64,000 nucleotides of DNA from contig NZ_CP068760.1 of assembly GCF_016775705.1 (NCBI RefSeq), positions 496,001 through 560,000 on the forward strand, in the 5' to 3' direction. Every line of letters begins with the position of its first letter. The first letter of the stretch is position 1. The notes beneath the pieces are model-generated. The model made no database searches. It worked only from the letters and a program-made list of their open reading frames with translations, and had not been told where the DNA came from. The position numbers were made by a program, and so were the translations under genes. Of this stretch, positions 1 to 7,816 are shown one piece after another. This DNA is from Chryseobacterium cucumeris (GTDB lineage Bacteria > Bacteroidota > Bacteroidia > Flavobacteriales > Weeksellaceae).

Positions 1-638
1 TCATTGAGTTTTTTCCCTTTCTTATTGACGAAAAAATATGATTTAAATTCTGTCTGCGGATTTCTTATTTCCAGATAACTTTTCAGAAGTTCAGACAATT
101 CATTGGAAACGGGAATTACCCTTTCTTTATTCCCTTTTCCTATTACTTTTAATTCATTTCCATATAAGTCAACATTCTCAAATATCAGGCCACAAAGTTC
201 CGCTTTACGCATTCCCGTCTGATAAAGAACCTCCATAATGCACTTTTCAAGTACGTCATGTACCTGTTCAAAAACTCTTTCATTGAGATCTGTCATTTCC
301 TCTTTAGACATAGGAATCTGTTTTTCAGCATAAAACTTCAGGGAAGAAATTCCTTCAACGGGAGAAACTGTAATTTCGCCAATTTTTAAAAGAAAAAGAT
401 AAAAACTGCGGAGAGAAGATAATTTTCTGTTGATACTTCTTTTCGAAATGTCATTTTCACTCAGTTCGACAATAAAATTCCGGATAATTTTCTTGTCTGC
501 CTTAGTTAAATTGTCGGAAGATTCTGTTCGGAGAAAGAAATGGGAAAAGTCTTCAAGGTCTTTTTGGTAGCTTGTGATGGTATGAGGAGAATATCTTTTT
601 TCGAATTGTAAGTATTCTAAAAACTTTTCCAGCATCAT
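1..638 (-). CDS. xerC: Tyrosine site-specific recombinase, XerC/XerD type (C-terminus beyond window)
   Basis: Phage-integrase-family recombinase, probably the housekeeping enzyme that resolves chromosome dimers at dif. I translated 212 residues from the ATG at 638; an in-frame second ATG follows at 635. Seen: an N-terminal SAM-like DNA-binding region (about residues 1-85, with FEKRYSPHTITSYQKDLEDF), then the start of the catalytic domain with the first catalytic Arg in TGMRKAELCGL and the beta-hairpin Lys in VIGKGNKERVIPV. The HxxR and Tyr motifs lie outside the window, so completeness cannot be judged. A -7-like box (TATATTTG on the minus strand) lies at 666-673. XerC versus XerD cannot be settled from this part. 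Confidence 0.85.
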   Translation of the reverse strand, partial: MMLEKFLEYLQFEKRYSPHTITSYQKDLEDFSHFFLRTESSDNLTKADKKIIRNFIVELSENDISKRSINRKLSSLRSFYLFLLKIGEITVSPVEGISSLKFYAEKQIPMSKEEMTDLNERVFEQVHDVLEKCIMEVLYQTGMRKAELCGLIFENVDLYGNELKVIGKGNKERVIPVSNELSELLKSYLEIRNPQTEFKSYFFVNKKGKKLN

Positions 639-665
639 AGGGTATAAAAATAAAAATTCACTCCT

Positions 666-673
666 CAAATATA
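666..673 (-). promoter_or_regulatory. Putative -7 box for the recombinase gene
   Basis: The minus strand reads TATATTTG, a match to the Bacteroidota TAnnTTTG element, 28 bp upstream of the start codon. No clear TTG (-33) element is seen at 17-23 bp. Confidence 0.4.
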
Positions 674-714
674 AGAATTTAAGAAGTGAATTAATATATG
701 GTTAAGAAAAAATC

Positions 715-912
715 TTAAGCCTGCTCTTCTTTGCTAAGCGCTCTTTGTTTGTAAGCTGCTTTTAGTCTAGCTTGTCTCAAAGTTACAGAAGGCTTAATAA
801 ACTGTTGTCTAGATCTTAATTGACGAACAGTTCCTGTTTTATCAAATTTTCTCTTGTATTTTTTTAAAGCTCTGTCGATGGATTCACCATCTTTTACTGG
901 AATTATTAACAT
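715..912 (-). CDS. rpsU: 30S ribosomal protein S21
   Basis: Small basic ribosomal protein of the 30S subunit, 65 residues, the usual bS21 length. The N-terminus MLIIPVKDGESIDRALKKYK and the Arg/Lys-rich middle (KRKFDKTGTVRQLRSRQQF) are typical. In Bacteroidota S21 sits near the anti-Shine-Dalgarno region of 16S rRNA and is thought to contribute to the weak use of Shine-Dalgarno sites (established knowledge). It is transcribed in the same direction as the recombinase gene downstream but has its own promoter with both -33 and -7 elements at 936-966. Confidence 0.97.
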   Translation of the reverse strand: MLIIPVKDGESIDRALKKYKRKFDKTGTVRQLRSRQQFIKPSVTLRQARLKAAYKQRALSKEEQA

Positions 913-935
913 ATTTTACATCTCATTTTGGATTG

Positions 936-966
936 CAAAAGTAGACATTTTTTATCAGAACACAAA
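936..966 (-). promoter_or_regulatory. Promoter of rpsU (TTTG-N19-TACTTTTG)
   Basis: On the minus strand a TTTG (-33) at 963-966 is separated by 19 bp from TACTTTTG at 936-943. This fits the Bacteroidota consensus TTG-N17-23-TAnnTTTG. The start codon of rpsU is 24 bp downstream of the -7 box. Confidence 0.65.
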
Positions 967-1157
967 ATATATTGCCATAAACAATCACTAATCCACCCTA
1001 TGACTGTTTAAAAACCCCGTATTAAAGCCTGTTAGCAAACAATAATATTTTTATCACAATCACTGGATATTCAATTCTTACTACCTTCAGGTTACTCATT
1101 TTATTTCGTAATTTCTATTAAAACCATCGATATTAATGAAATGTAAACAAAAAGCAC

Positions 1158-1165
1158 TATCTTTG
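1158..1165 (+). promoter_or_regulatory. -7 box of the tmRNA gene
   Basis: TATCTTTG lies 16 bp before the first base of the mature tmRNA at 1182, which leaves about 10 nt for a short 5' leader. No convincing -33 TTG is visible. Confidence 0.5.
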
Positions 1166-1181
1166 TATTCACTTTATTCAT

Positions 1182-1580
1182 GGGGTTGACTGGTTTCGAC
1201 AGCAAGACCAATGGGTAAGTAAGCATGCAGAGAACCGTAGCGCGATCTCTATAATCCCTTGCTACAAAATTTTAACTGGCAACGAAGAGTTCGCTCTTGC
1301 AGCTTAATATCGAAGTATAGTAGATCAAGCGTTTTCCCGAAGATTTTAGTAGGGAAGCAAGATATTCCACAAATGCTCTGTTCTGCGGCGTTTGATCCTG
1401 GGATATAGGAATGCAGAAATAAGGCTTTAGAAGCTTTGGCTAAAGCTCGAAAATTTCAGAAGATAAGCTGGTCGTTGGGTGTCTATCCTCTGCCTCCAGT
1501 CGAAAACCAATGGTAGAATAAGCATGTAGAAAGCTTATGTATTGCTTGTTTGGACGAGGGTTCGAATCCCTCCAACTCCA
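1182..1580 (+). ncRNA. ssrA: Transfer-messenger RNA (tmRNA)
   Basis: One-piece tmRNA that rescues stalled ribosomes and tags the nascent peptide. The 5' end GGGGTTG (1182-1188) pairs with CAACTCC (1573-1579) to form the acceptor stem, followed by discriminator A1580. The T-arm GGGTTCGAATCCC is next to it. CCA is not encoded (the following bases are CTG), so it must be added. The tag reading frame is 1278-1307: GGC AAC GAA GAG TTC GCT CTT GCA GCT TAA, giving GNEEFALAA, with the ALAA ending recognised by proteases. The length of 399 nt is normal. A hairpin terminator follows. Confidence 0.97.
1278..1307 (+). other. tmRNA tag-peptide reading frame (GNEEFALAA)
   Basis: Nine sense codons and a TAA stop inside the tmRNA encode the degradation tag, probably preceded by the Ala that charged tmRNA itself donates. 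The resume codon GGC was assigned from the only downstream frame ending in ALAA-stop. Confidence 0.85.
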
Positions 1581-1583
1581 CTG

Positions 1584-1610
1584 AAACCACTGATTATTCA
1601 GTGGTTTTTT
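1584..1610 (+). terminator. Rho-independent terminator of ssrA
   Basis: AAACCACTGA (1584-1593) pairs with TCAGTGGTTT (1598-1607) across a TTAT loop and continues into a T run. Confidence 0.85.
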
Positions 1611-1978
1611 ACTTTAAAACAAGCTTATACCAAACTTCAATGATAAAACTTACTGTTATATATTAATATATTATATATATGATGAGTTTTTTAAAAAAAT
1701 CTTGAGATGTATAAAGCTTATTTGAAATCTCTTTTGTTATCACGCTAAAAACAACCCTACTTTTTTGACCTACCATTCATCAATCAAACCTAACAATGAT
1801 GAAGTTCAGAAGAATTATCTTCTATTTCTCTCTCTGTCATTCCATGATTGGTTTTATATTCCCTGAACACTATAAATATAACCACCTGAAAACTAAAAGA
1901 CTAAAGCGAAACAATCTAAAATGAAAGCTTCCGGTCCACAAAAAAGACTAAAAAAATGTTTTATCGTAAAGAATTTTA
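1611..1978. other. AT-rich intergenic stretch between ssrA and acpP
   Basis: About 370 bp with no recognised gene. It holds A/T-only runs around 1660-1680. One short reading frame at 1796-1924 could encode a 42-residue basic peptide, but nothing independent supports it. The right end leads into the acpP promoter. Confidence 0.5.
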
Positions 1979-1986
1979 TATATTTG
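1979..1986 (+). promoter_or_regulatory. -7 box of the acpP operon
   Basis: TATATTTG (TAnnTTTG) lies 31 bp upstream of the acpP ATG. The region upstream is A/T-rich with no unambiguous TTG at the right spacing. It would drive acpP-fabF-rnc and the genes behind them. Confidence 0.55.
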
Positions 1987-2017
1987 CAGCATCTAACAAT
2001 TAAAAAAATAATTTACT

Positions 2018-2257
2018 ATGTCAGACATTGCATCAAGAGTAAAAGCTATCATCGCTGATAAGCTTGACGTTGAAGAAACAGAAGTAACTCCTGAAGCTAG
2101 CTTCACTAACGATTTAGGAGCTGATTCACTAGATACAGTTGAGTTAATCATGGAATTTGAAAAAGAATTTAACATTCAGATCCCTGATGATCAAGCTGAA
2201 AAAATTACTACTGTAGGACACGCTATCGCTTACATCGAAGAAGTAGTAAATAAATAA
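2018..2257 (+). CDS. acpP: Acyl carrier protein
   Basis: Carries growing fatty acyl chains on a 4'-phosphopantetheine arm in type II fatty acid synthesis. It has 79 residues, the standard length, is very acidic and has the attachment Ser37 in [15 protein letters not shown]. It is the first gene of an operon: fabF begins 34 bp downstream, the usual acpP-fabF arrangement. The start is the only ATG near the promoter at 1979-1986. Confidence 0.98.
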   Translation: MSDIASRVKAIIADKLDVEETEVTPEASFTNDLGADSLDTVELIMEFEKEFNIQIPDDQAEKITTVGHAIAYIEEVVNK

Positions 2258-2291
2258 TATTCTTCAACAAAAAAGAAATTAAACAAAGTTT

Positions 2292-3536
2292 ATGGAATTA
2301 AAAAGAGTAGTTGTAACCGGATTTGGAGCAATAACACCAATAGGAAATAATGCAAAAGAATACTGGGAAAATCTTGTGAAAGGTGAGAGCGGTGCCGCTC
2401 CGATTACTCTTTTTGATGCCACAAACTTTAAAACTAAGTTTGCTTGCGAGGTAAAAAATTTCGATCCGTTACAGCATTTCGATAAGAAAGAAGCTAAAAA
2501 AATGGATAGAAATACTCAATTGGGACTTGTTGCTGCAAGAGAAGCAGTAGCGCATTCCGGCATTATTGAAGACAATGTAGATAAAAACAGAGTTGGTGTA
2601 ATCTGGGGTTCCGGAATCGGAGGATTAGAGACTTTTGAAACTGAAGTGTTAGGATGGGCCAATACGGAAATTCCGAGATTCAACCCTTTCTTTATCCCAA
2701 AAATGATTGCGGATATCACTCCAGGACATATCTCAATTGAATACGGTTTCCACGGACCAAATTATACAACTGTATCTGCATGTGCATCTTCAGCAAATGC
2801 TATAATTGATTCCAAAATGCTGATCCAGTTAGGAAAAGCAGACGTGATTGTGTGCGGAGGCTCTGAAGCAGCCGTTACAGCAAGTGGTGTCGGTGGATTC
2901 AACGCAATGATGGCACTTTCTACAAGAAATGACGATCCAAAAACAGCTTCACGACCTTTCGACAAAGACAGAGATGGATTTGTATTAGGTGAAGGGGCAG
3001 GATGTATCGTTCTTGAAGAATATGAGCACGCCGTAAAACGTGGTGCTACAATTTATGCAGAATTACTGGGAGGTGGTTTAAGTGCTGATGCACATCACAT
3101 GACTGCTCCACATCCTGAAGGCCTTGGCGCTTATCTGGTAATGAAAAACTGTTTGGAAGATGCAGGCTTAACTGCTGATGAAGTAGATCATATCAACATG
3201 CATGGTACTTCTACTCCATTAGGAGACATCGCAGAATCCAATGCAATTTCAAAATTATTAGGCGAGCATGCTTATGACATTCAGATTAATTCTACAAAAT
3301 CAATGACTGGCCATCTTTTAGGTGCTGCGGGTGTAATTGAAGCTATCGCTGCATTGGGAACTATTATTCATGGTACTGTTCCTCCAACCATCAACCATTT
3401 TACTGATGATGAAAATATTGACAGCCGATTAAACTTTACGTTTAATACAGCTGTGAAGAAAGATGTAAAAGTAGCCATGAGCAATACTTTTGGATTTGGC
3501 GGGCACAACGCTTGCGTTCTATTTAAGAAAATCTAA
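2292..3536 (+). CDS. fabF: Beta-ketoacyl-ACP synthase II
   Basis: Condensing enzyme that elongates acyl-ACP with malonyl-ACP. It has 414 residues, as usual for FabF. The Cys-His-His triad is visible: Cys164 in TVSACASSANAI, His304 in NMHGTSTPLGD and His341 in KSMTGHLLGAAG. The C-terminal FGFGGHNACVLF motif is complete. It lies between acpP and rnc with 9 bp to rnc, so it is clearly co-transcribed. Cytoplasmic. Confidence 0.98.
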   Translation: MELKRVVVTGFGAITPIGNNAKEYWENLVKGESGAAPITLFDATNFKTKFACEVKNFDPLQHFDKKEAKKMDRNTQLGLVAAREAVAHSGIIEDNVDKNRVGVIWGSGIGGLETFETEVLGWANTEIPRFNPFFIPKMIADITPGHISIEYGFHGPNYTTVSACASSANAIIDSKMLIQLGKADVIVCGGSEAAVTASGVGGFNAMMALSTRNDDPKTASRPFDKDRDGFVLGEGAGCIVLEEYEHAVKRGATIYAELLGGGLSADAHHMTAPHPEGLGAYLVMKNCLEDAGLTADEVDHINMHGTSTPLGDIAESNAISKLLGEHAYDIQINSTKSMTGHLLGAAGVIEAIAALGTIIHGTVPPTINHFTDDENIDSRLNFTFNTAVKKDVKVAMSNTFGFGGHNACVLFKKI

Positions 3537-3545
3537 ATTCAATGA

Positions 3546-4310
3546 ATGGAGTTACAGAAATACTTTTCTAAATTCCTTCTCAAAAAAAGAAAAAGACAAT
3601 TAACGGAGAGAGAGTATTTTCTCAGTACCGAGCTTAGAAAAGTATTGGGTACCGAGGTACAGAATATTGCTCTTTACCGCGAAGCTTTTTCTTTGAAAAA
3701 TTCTTCTAAAAATCAAGACAGTAATTACGAAAGACTTGAATTTTTGGGAGATTCTGTTTTGGGTACAATTATTTCTTGTCATTTGTTCCAGACTTATCCT
3801 CAGGCCAATGAGGGATACCTGACACAAATGAAATCTAAGATTGTTAATAGGAAAAACCTCAATAAATTAGGAGAAGATCTCAAGCTTACCAGCCTTTTGC
3901 AAAAGCAGAACAGCTCATCAGCTTTGGGAGAGAATATCTCTGGAAATTTATTCGAAGCCTTAATCGGTGCCGTTTATTTAGACTTCCATTATGATACCTG
4001 TAAAAGGATTATTCTGGAAAAGTTGCTGACCCCTTCCGAGATCAATAAGCTTGAAAACAAAATTGTAAGCTATAAAGGTCTCCTGCTCGAATGGAGCCAG
4101 AAGAAGAAAGTCAATATAAAGTATGAAACCTGCGAGGAAATACAGGCGAATAAATCTGTCGTATTCAGGTGCCATGTATGGCTGGGAGACGAAAAAATTG
4201 CTAATGCAACAGAGACTTCCAAGAAGAAGGCAGAGGAAAAAGCAGCACAGAGGGCATTTTATATTTTAAACAAAAAAGAAAATATACTTGGAAATTCAAA
4301 AACTTTATGA
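3546..4310 (+). CDS. rnc: Ribonuclease III
   Basis: Double-strand-specific endoribonuclease for rRNA and mRNA processing. It has 254 residues. The N-terminal catalytic domain carries the signature ERLEFLGDSVLGT (residues 62-74) and the second metal-binding segment GNLFEALIGAVYLD. The C-terminal double-stranded RNA-binding domain covers roughly residues 170-245 (KGLLLEWSQ to KKKAEEKAAQRAF). Its last 23 nt overlap the TTG start of the next gene, which suggests translational coupling. The acpP-fabF-rnc order is widespread in bacteria. Confidence 0.97.
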   Translation: MELQKYFSKFLLKKRKRQLTEREYFLSTELRKVLGTEVQNIALYREAFSLKNSSKNQDSNYERLEFLGDSVLGTIISCHLFQTYPQANEGYLTQMKSKIVNRKNLNKLGEDLKLTSLLQKQNSSSALGENISGNLFEALIGAVYLDFHYDTCKRIILEKLLTPSEINKLENKIVSYKGLLLEWSQKKKVNIKYETCEEIQANKSVVFRCHVWLGDEKIANATETSKKKAEEKAAQRAFYILNKKENILGNSKTL

Positions 4311-4761
4311 TCTTGATGATATAGAATTTGAAGATATTGCCATAGGATTGGTAAGATTAGCCAAAGATATACCTGCTCACGAGTTTTTCTACAAAATAAA
4401 TCAAATCAACAACCTCAGTTTTTCAAGAAAGAAAGATCTTGTCTTTCATGGAGGTTATTATGATTATTTTTTTCCAAGATATGAAGCCTATCACAAGTTT
4501 TCGAAGACCTGTTTTACCTTCATTTCCAATAAATCTTCCGAAAGTAAGCAAAAAAAAATCCAGACAGAACTCTTTACAGAAGAAGAAAACATTAAATTTT
4601 TATTAAATAATCAGGTAGATGTGGAATATATTCTGCATAGTTCGGAACAGTTTCCTGATTTTTCCGTAATTTTGCTCCCTGAAAATCTTGTTTTTCCAAT
4701 TCAAGATTATACATTGAGTTCTGAAGAGGAACTTTATCAAATTATCCAGTATTATGAATAA
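4288..4761 (+). CDS. IPExxVDY-like family protein between rnc and pyk
   Basis: A 157-residue protein of unknown function. I place it in the IPExxVDY-type family from its length, its position between rnc and pyk, and partial motif resemblance (DIPAHEFFYKIN near residue 27, LPENLVFPIQDY near the C-terminus). No signal peptide or membrane segment is visible; the protein is rich in aromatic and acidic residues. The start is a TTG at 4288, inside rnc, because no ATG lies near the conserved-looking N-terminus EIQKLYDLDDIEFEDIA. Its end overlaps the pyk start by 8 bp. Expression is probably coupled to both neighbours. Confidence 0.7.
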   Translation: MEIQKLYDLDDIEFEDIAIGLVRLAKDIPAHEFFYKINQINNLSFSRKKDLVFHGGYYDYFFPRYEAYHKFSKTCFTFISNKSSESKQKKIQTELFTEEENIKFLLNNQVDVEYILHSSEQFPDFSVILLPENLVFPIQDYTLSSEEELYQIIQYYE

Positions 4762-6199
4762 GTATTTAAAGAAGACAAAAATTATCGCAACACTAGGGCC
4801 TGCTTCATCGTCGAAGGAGGTAATGTTAGATCTAATGAAAGCGGGTGTTGATATTTTCAGAATAAATTTTTCGCATGCAGATTACGACTTAGTTCGAAAA
4901 AATATTGAAATAATTAGAGAGCTAAACAGTGAGTATGGTTATTCTGTAGGAATCCTCGGCGATCTACAGGGACCTAAACTGAGAGTGGGAGTTGTAAAGG
5001 AAGGATCTTATCTGAACCCGGGTGACATTCTTACCTTCACCAATGAAAAGATGGAGGGAGATTCCACAAAGGTGTACATGACGTACCAACAGTTTCCACA
5101 AGACGTAAAAGTAGGGGAAAGAATCCTTATTGATGACGGGAAACTAATGCTGGAGGTTATCGAAACCAATGAAAAAGATACTGTAAAAGCAAAAACCATT
5201 CAGGGAGGTCCGTTAAGTTCTAAAAAAGGAGTTAATCTACCTAATACAAATGTTTCTCTTCCTGCATTAACGGAAAAAGATGTTCAGGATGCTAATTTCA
5301 TGCTTGACATGGAAGTTGACTGGATTGCTCTTTCTTTCGTACGTCACGCACAGGACATTATTGACCTGAAAGAATTAATTGCAAACCACCCGAACGGTAA
5401 ATTCAAGACTCCTATTATTGCGAAGATTGAAAAACCTGAAGGCGTTAAAAATATTGATGAAATCCTTCTTGAATGCGACGGATTAATGGTAGCACGTGGA
5501 GACCTTGGGGTAGAAGTTCCTATGGAGGAAGTTCCTGCGATCCAGAAAAACCTGGTAGAAAAAGCAAGATTCTACTCTAAACCTGTTATCATTGCCACTC
5601 AGATGATGGAAACGATGATCAACAGCTTAACACCAACAAGAGCGGAAGTAAACGACGTTGCGAACTCTGTATTGGACGGAGCTGATGCTGTAATGCTTTC
5701 CGGAGAAACTTCAGTAGGCAGATATCCGGTACAGGTTGTGGAAAACATGGCTAAAATTGTAAAAAATATCGAAACTACTCATTTCTACCAACACAAAAAT
5801 GAGCCTATCGAGAAAGATTATAACTGTATTGATGAAAGATTCATTACCAACAGGGTTTGTCTTGCAGCAGTAAGAATTGCTAAAACAACCAATGTTTCTG
5901 CTATTGTAACCCTTACTCATTCAGGATATACAGCCTTCCAGCTTGCAGCACACAGACCAAACTCCCACATCATCGTATATAGTGGTAACAGAAGAGTAAT
6001 TACGATGTTGAACCTTCTTTGGGGTGTACATGCCTATTACTACGATATGAAGAAGTCTACTGACGAAACGATCATCCAGGTCAATATGTTAACGCATAAC
6101 TATGGTTATATTGAAACCGGAGATTTCGTCATCAATATCAATGCTACTCCATCATATGAAGGTGGAAAAACGAATACATTGAGACTTACGACAGTATAA
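4754..6199 (+). CDS. pyk: Pyruvate kinase
   Basis: Converts phosphoenolpyruvate and ADP to pyruvate and ATP, the last step of glycolysis. It has 481 residues. Seen: the N-terminal KTKIIATLGPASSS, the active-site signature IIAKIEKPEG (K and E binding Mg2+), VARGDLGVEVP, and the MLSGETSVGRYPVQVV segment. The C-terminal allosteric domain is present. It overlaps the upstream gene by 8 bp and is the last gene before a strong terminator, closing the acpP operon. Confidence 0.98.
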   Translation: MNKYLKKTKIIATLGPASSSKEVMLDLMKAGVDIFRINFSHADYDLVRKNIEIIRELNSEYGYSVGILGDLQGPKLRVGVVKEGSYLNPGDILTFTNEKMEGDSTKVYMTYQQFPQDVKVGERILIDDGKLMLEVIETNEKDTVKAKTIQGGPLSSKKGVNLPNTNVSLPALTEKDVQDANFMLDMEVDWIALSFVRHAQDIIDLKELIANHPNGKFKTPIIAKIEKPEGVKNIDEILLECDGLMVARGDLGVEVPMEEVPAIQKNLVEKARFYSKPVIIATQMMETMINSLTPTRAEVNDVANSVLDGADAVMLSGETSVGRYPVQVVENMAKIVKNIETTHFYQHKNEPIEKDYNCIDERFITNRVCLAAVRIAKTTNVSAIVTLTHSGYTAFQLAAHRPNSHIIVYSGNRRVITMLNLLWGVHAYYYDMKKSTDETIIQVNMLTHNYGYIETGDFVININATPSYEGGKTNTLRLTTV

Positions 6200-6231
6200 G
6201 CAATAAGCAAAATTACTTTTTGTCAAAGCAT

Positions 6232-6267
6232 AAAAAACTCCCGGAAACTAGTTTCCGGGAGTTTTTA
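6232..6267 (+). terminator. Strong terminator after pyk
   Basis: CTCCCGGAAAC (6238-6248) pairs perfectly with GTTTCCGGGAG (6251-6261), followed by TTTTTATTTT. The A run on the other side could serve the minus strand as well. Confidence 0.92.
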
Positions 6268-6310
6268 TTTTATAGTGTAAAGTTTACTGTTAACTTATAA
6301 ATGGTAGTTT

Positions 6311-6374
6311 GTCATTCTGAACGCAACGAAGTGAAGTGAAGAATCTCTGAGATTCCTTGTTTCCTCGGCATGAC
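6311..6374. repeat. REP-like palindromic element (GTCATTCTGA ... TCGGCATGAC)
   Basis: A 64-bp intergenic element with imperfect inverted ends: GTCATTCTGA at the left and TCGGCATGAC at the right (reverse complement GTCATGCCGA). The centre is a palindrome, GAATCT-CTG-AGATTC. Between them lies GCAACGAAGTGAAGTGAAG. It has the look of the dispersed GTCATTCTGA...GAAGAATCT repeats known from many bacterial genomes. Only one copy is in this window. Confidence 0.6.
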
Positions 6375-6385
6375 ATTTTATCCTT

Positions 6386-7678
6386 TTAATTTCCTACAAT
6401 CGTCTTAGCTGTTACAAATTCTTTTAAAGCCAGTAAAGACAATTCTGTTCCATATCCGGAAGCTTTTGATCCTCCGAAAGGAAAACGGGGATCAGAGCTT
6501 GTCATACGGTTGATATTGACTGTTCCAGATTCAAGGTTTTCAATGAAGAATAGCTGACGGTCTTTATTTTTAGTCCATACGGAATTGGAAAGCCCGAATG
6601 GAATATCATTGGCCATTTGTAAAGCCTCTTCATCATTTTTTGCAATCATCACCATACCCAGAGGTCCGAAAAGTTCTTCTTTTAAAATAGGATTTCCTTC
6701 CTTCACTCTGATTAAACCTGGTTTAAATTCATTTTCAGAAACTCTTTCCAGAGGAATAATAATTTCAGCACCATTTTCCAATGCCCTGTTGAACTGAGCT
6801 TCCAGTTCATCAGCAAGGTCAGGTCTCGCCATTCCGGCCAGTTTGGTTTCTTTATCTAAAGGATCTCCAATCTCATATTTCTTATATTCTTCAATGAAGA
6901 TTGGTAAGAACTGATCTTCAATTTTTTCATCAATGATAAATCTTTTTGCCGCAGTACAGGTTTGCCCGCAGTTTTGAAGTCTTGATTTTACACCGGCTCT
7001 GGCTGCTTCTTCAAGATCTGCATCATCAAAAATAATAAACGCATCACTTCCACCTAATTCAAGCAAAGATTTTTTGATATTTAAACCGGCTATTGAAGCA
7101 ACTTCTCCTCCGGCTTTTCCGCTGCCTGTCAAGCTTACCCCTTTTATAGTATCATGTTCAAGGATTTCCTTTACCGCTTTATGTCCTACCTCAAGATTCT
7201 GGAAAACACCTTCCGGAAAACCTGCTTCCAGAAGAACTTCTTCAATGGCATTTCCGCTTCCGAAACAAATTGAAGCATGCTTCAAAACTATTGTATTTCC
7301 TGCTAAAATGGCAGGAGTAGCAAATCTCAATACCTGCCAGAAAGGAAAATTCCACGGCATTACACCTAAGATTACTCCTTTCGGAGCATAGTGAACTTCA
7401 GAATAAGCAAATTCCGATTCTACTTTTTCTGGTTGTAAAGTATTCTCGGCGCCTGCATAATAATTCATCATTAAAGCACACTTTTCCACTTCAGCAATAG
7501 ATTCTGAAATGGGTTTATTCATTTCTGTTGTAATTATCTTTCCAAATTTCTCCGAATTATTCTTTAAAATTTCCGCTGCTTTTGCAATTAACTTCTGCCT
7601 TTCCTCAAACGGCACTTTTCTCCACACTGAAAACGCTTTATCTGCTTTAATAAGCTTGCTTTCAATTAATTGTTCCAT
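6386..7678 (-). CDS. NAD(P)-dependent aldehyde dehydrogenase, succinate-semialdehyde dehydrogenase-like
   Basis: Oxidises an aldehyde to the acid with NAD(P). Seen: MPWNFPFWQVLRF (residues 107-119), cofactor-binding VSLTGSGKAGGE, the general base Glu207 in LELGGSDAFII and the nucleophile Cys241 in NCGQTCTAAKRFI. The closest family by wording is succinate-semialdehyde dehydrogenase. At 430 residues it is shorter than the usual 455-480 because the N-terminal strand segment is missing. The upstream frame has no ATG/GTG/TTG before a TGA, so the start at 7678 stands. Substrate is not provable here. It lies 138 bp downstream of hutG and may be separate from the hut unit. Confidence 0.88.
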   Translation of the reverse strand: MEQLIESKLIKADKAFSVWRKVPFEERQKLIAKAAEILKNNSEKFGKIITTEMNKPISESIAEVEKCALMMNYYAGAENTLQPEKVESEFAYSEVHYAPKGVILGVMPWNFPFWQVLRFATPAILAGNTIVLKHASICFGSGNAIEEVLLEAGFPEGVFQNLEVGHKAVKEILEHDTIKGVSLTGSGKAGGEVASIAGLNIKKSLLELGGSDAFIIFDDADLEEAARAGVKSRLQNCGQTCTAAKRFIIDEKIEDQFLPIFIEEYKKYEIGDPLDKETKLAGMARPDLADELEAQFNRALENGAEIIIPLERVSENEFKPGLIRVKEGNPILKEELFGPLGMVMIAKNDEEALQMANDIPFGLSNSVWTKNKDRQLFFIENLESGTVNINRMTSSDPRFPFGGSKASGYGTELSLLALKEFVTAKTIVGN

Positions 7679-7816
7679 AATATAAATTTCTGTTTTAAAT
7701 TCAGCTAATGAATTTATAAGCGCCTTTATTTTAAAAGCACGGTGAAATCAGCAAATTCCATTCCTTAAGGGTCAATAAAATAATGATTTTCTCTATCGGA
7801 AGAATATAACTTTATC

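Noticed and set aside
1993..2175. Minus-strand frame opposite acpP
   Set aside because: An antisense shadow of acpP created by its codon pattern; no promoter or family resemblance.
6386..7678. Aldehyde dehydrogenase as an N-terminally truncated pseudogene
   Set aside because: All catalytic motifs are intact, and the upstream in-frame region has no alternative start before a stop, so it is most simply a short family member.
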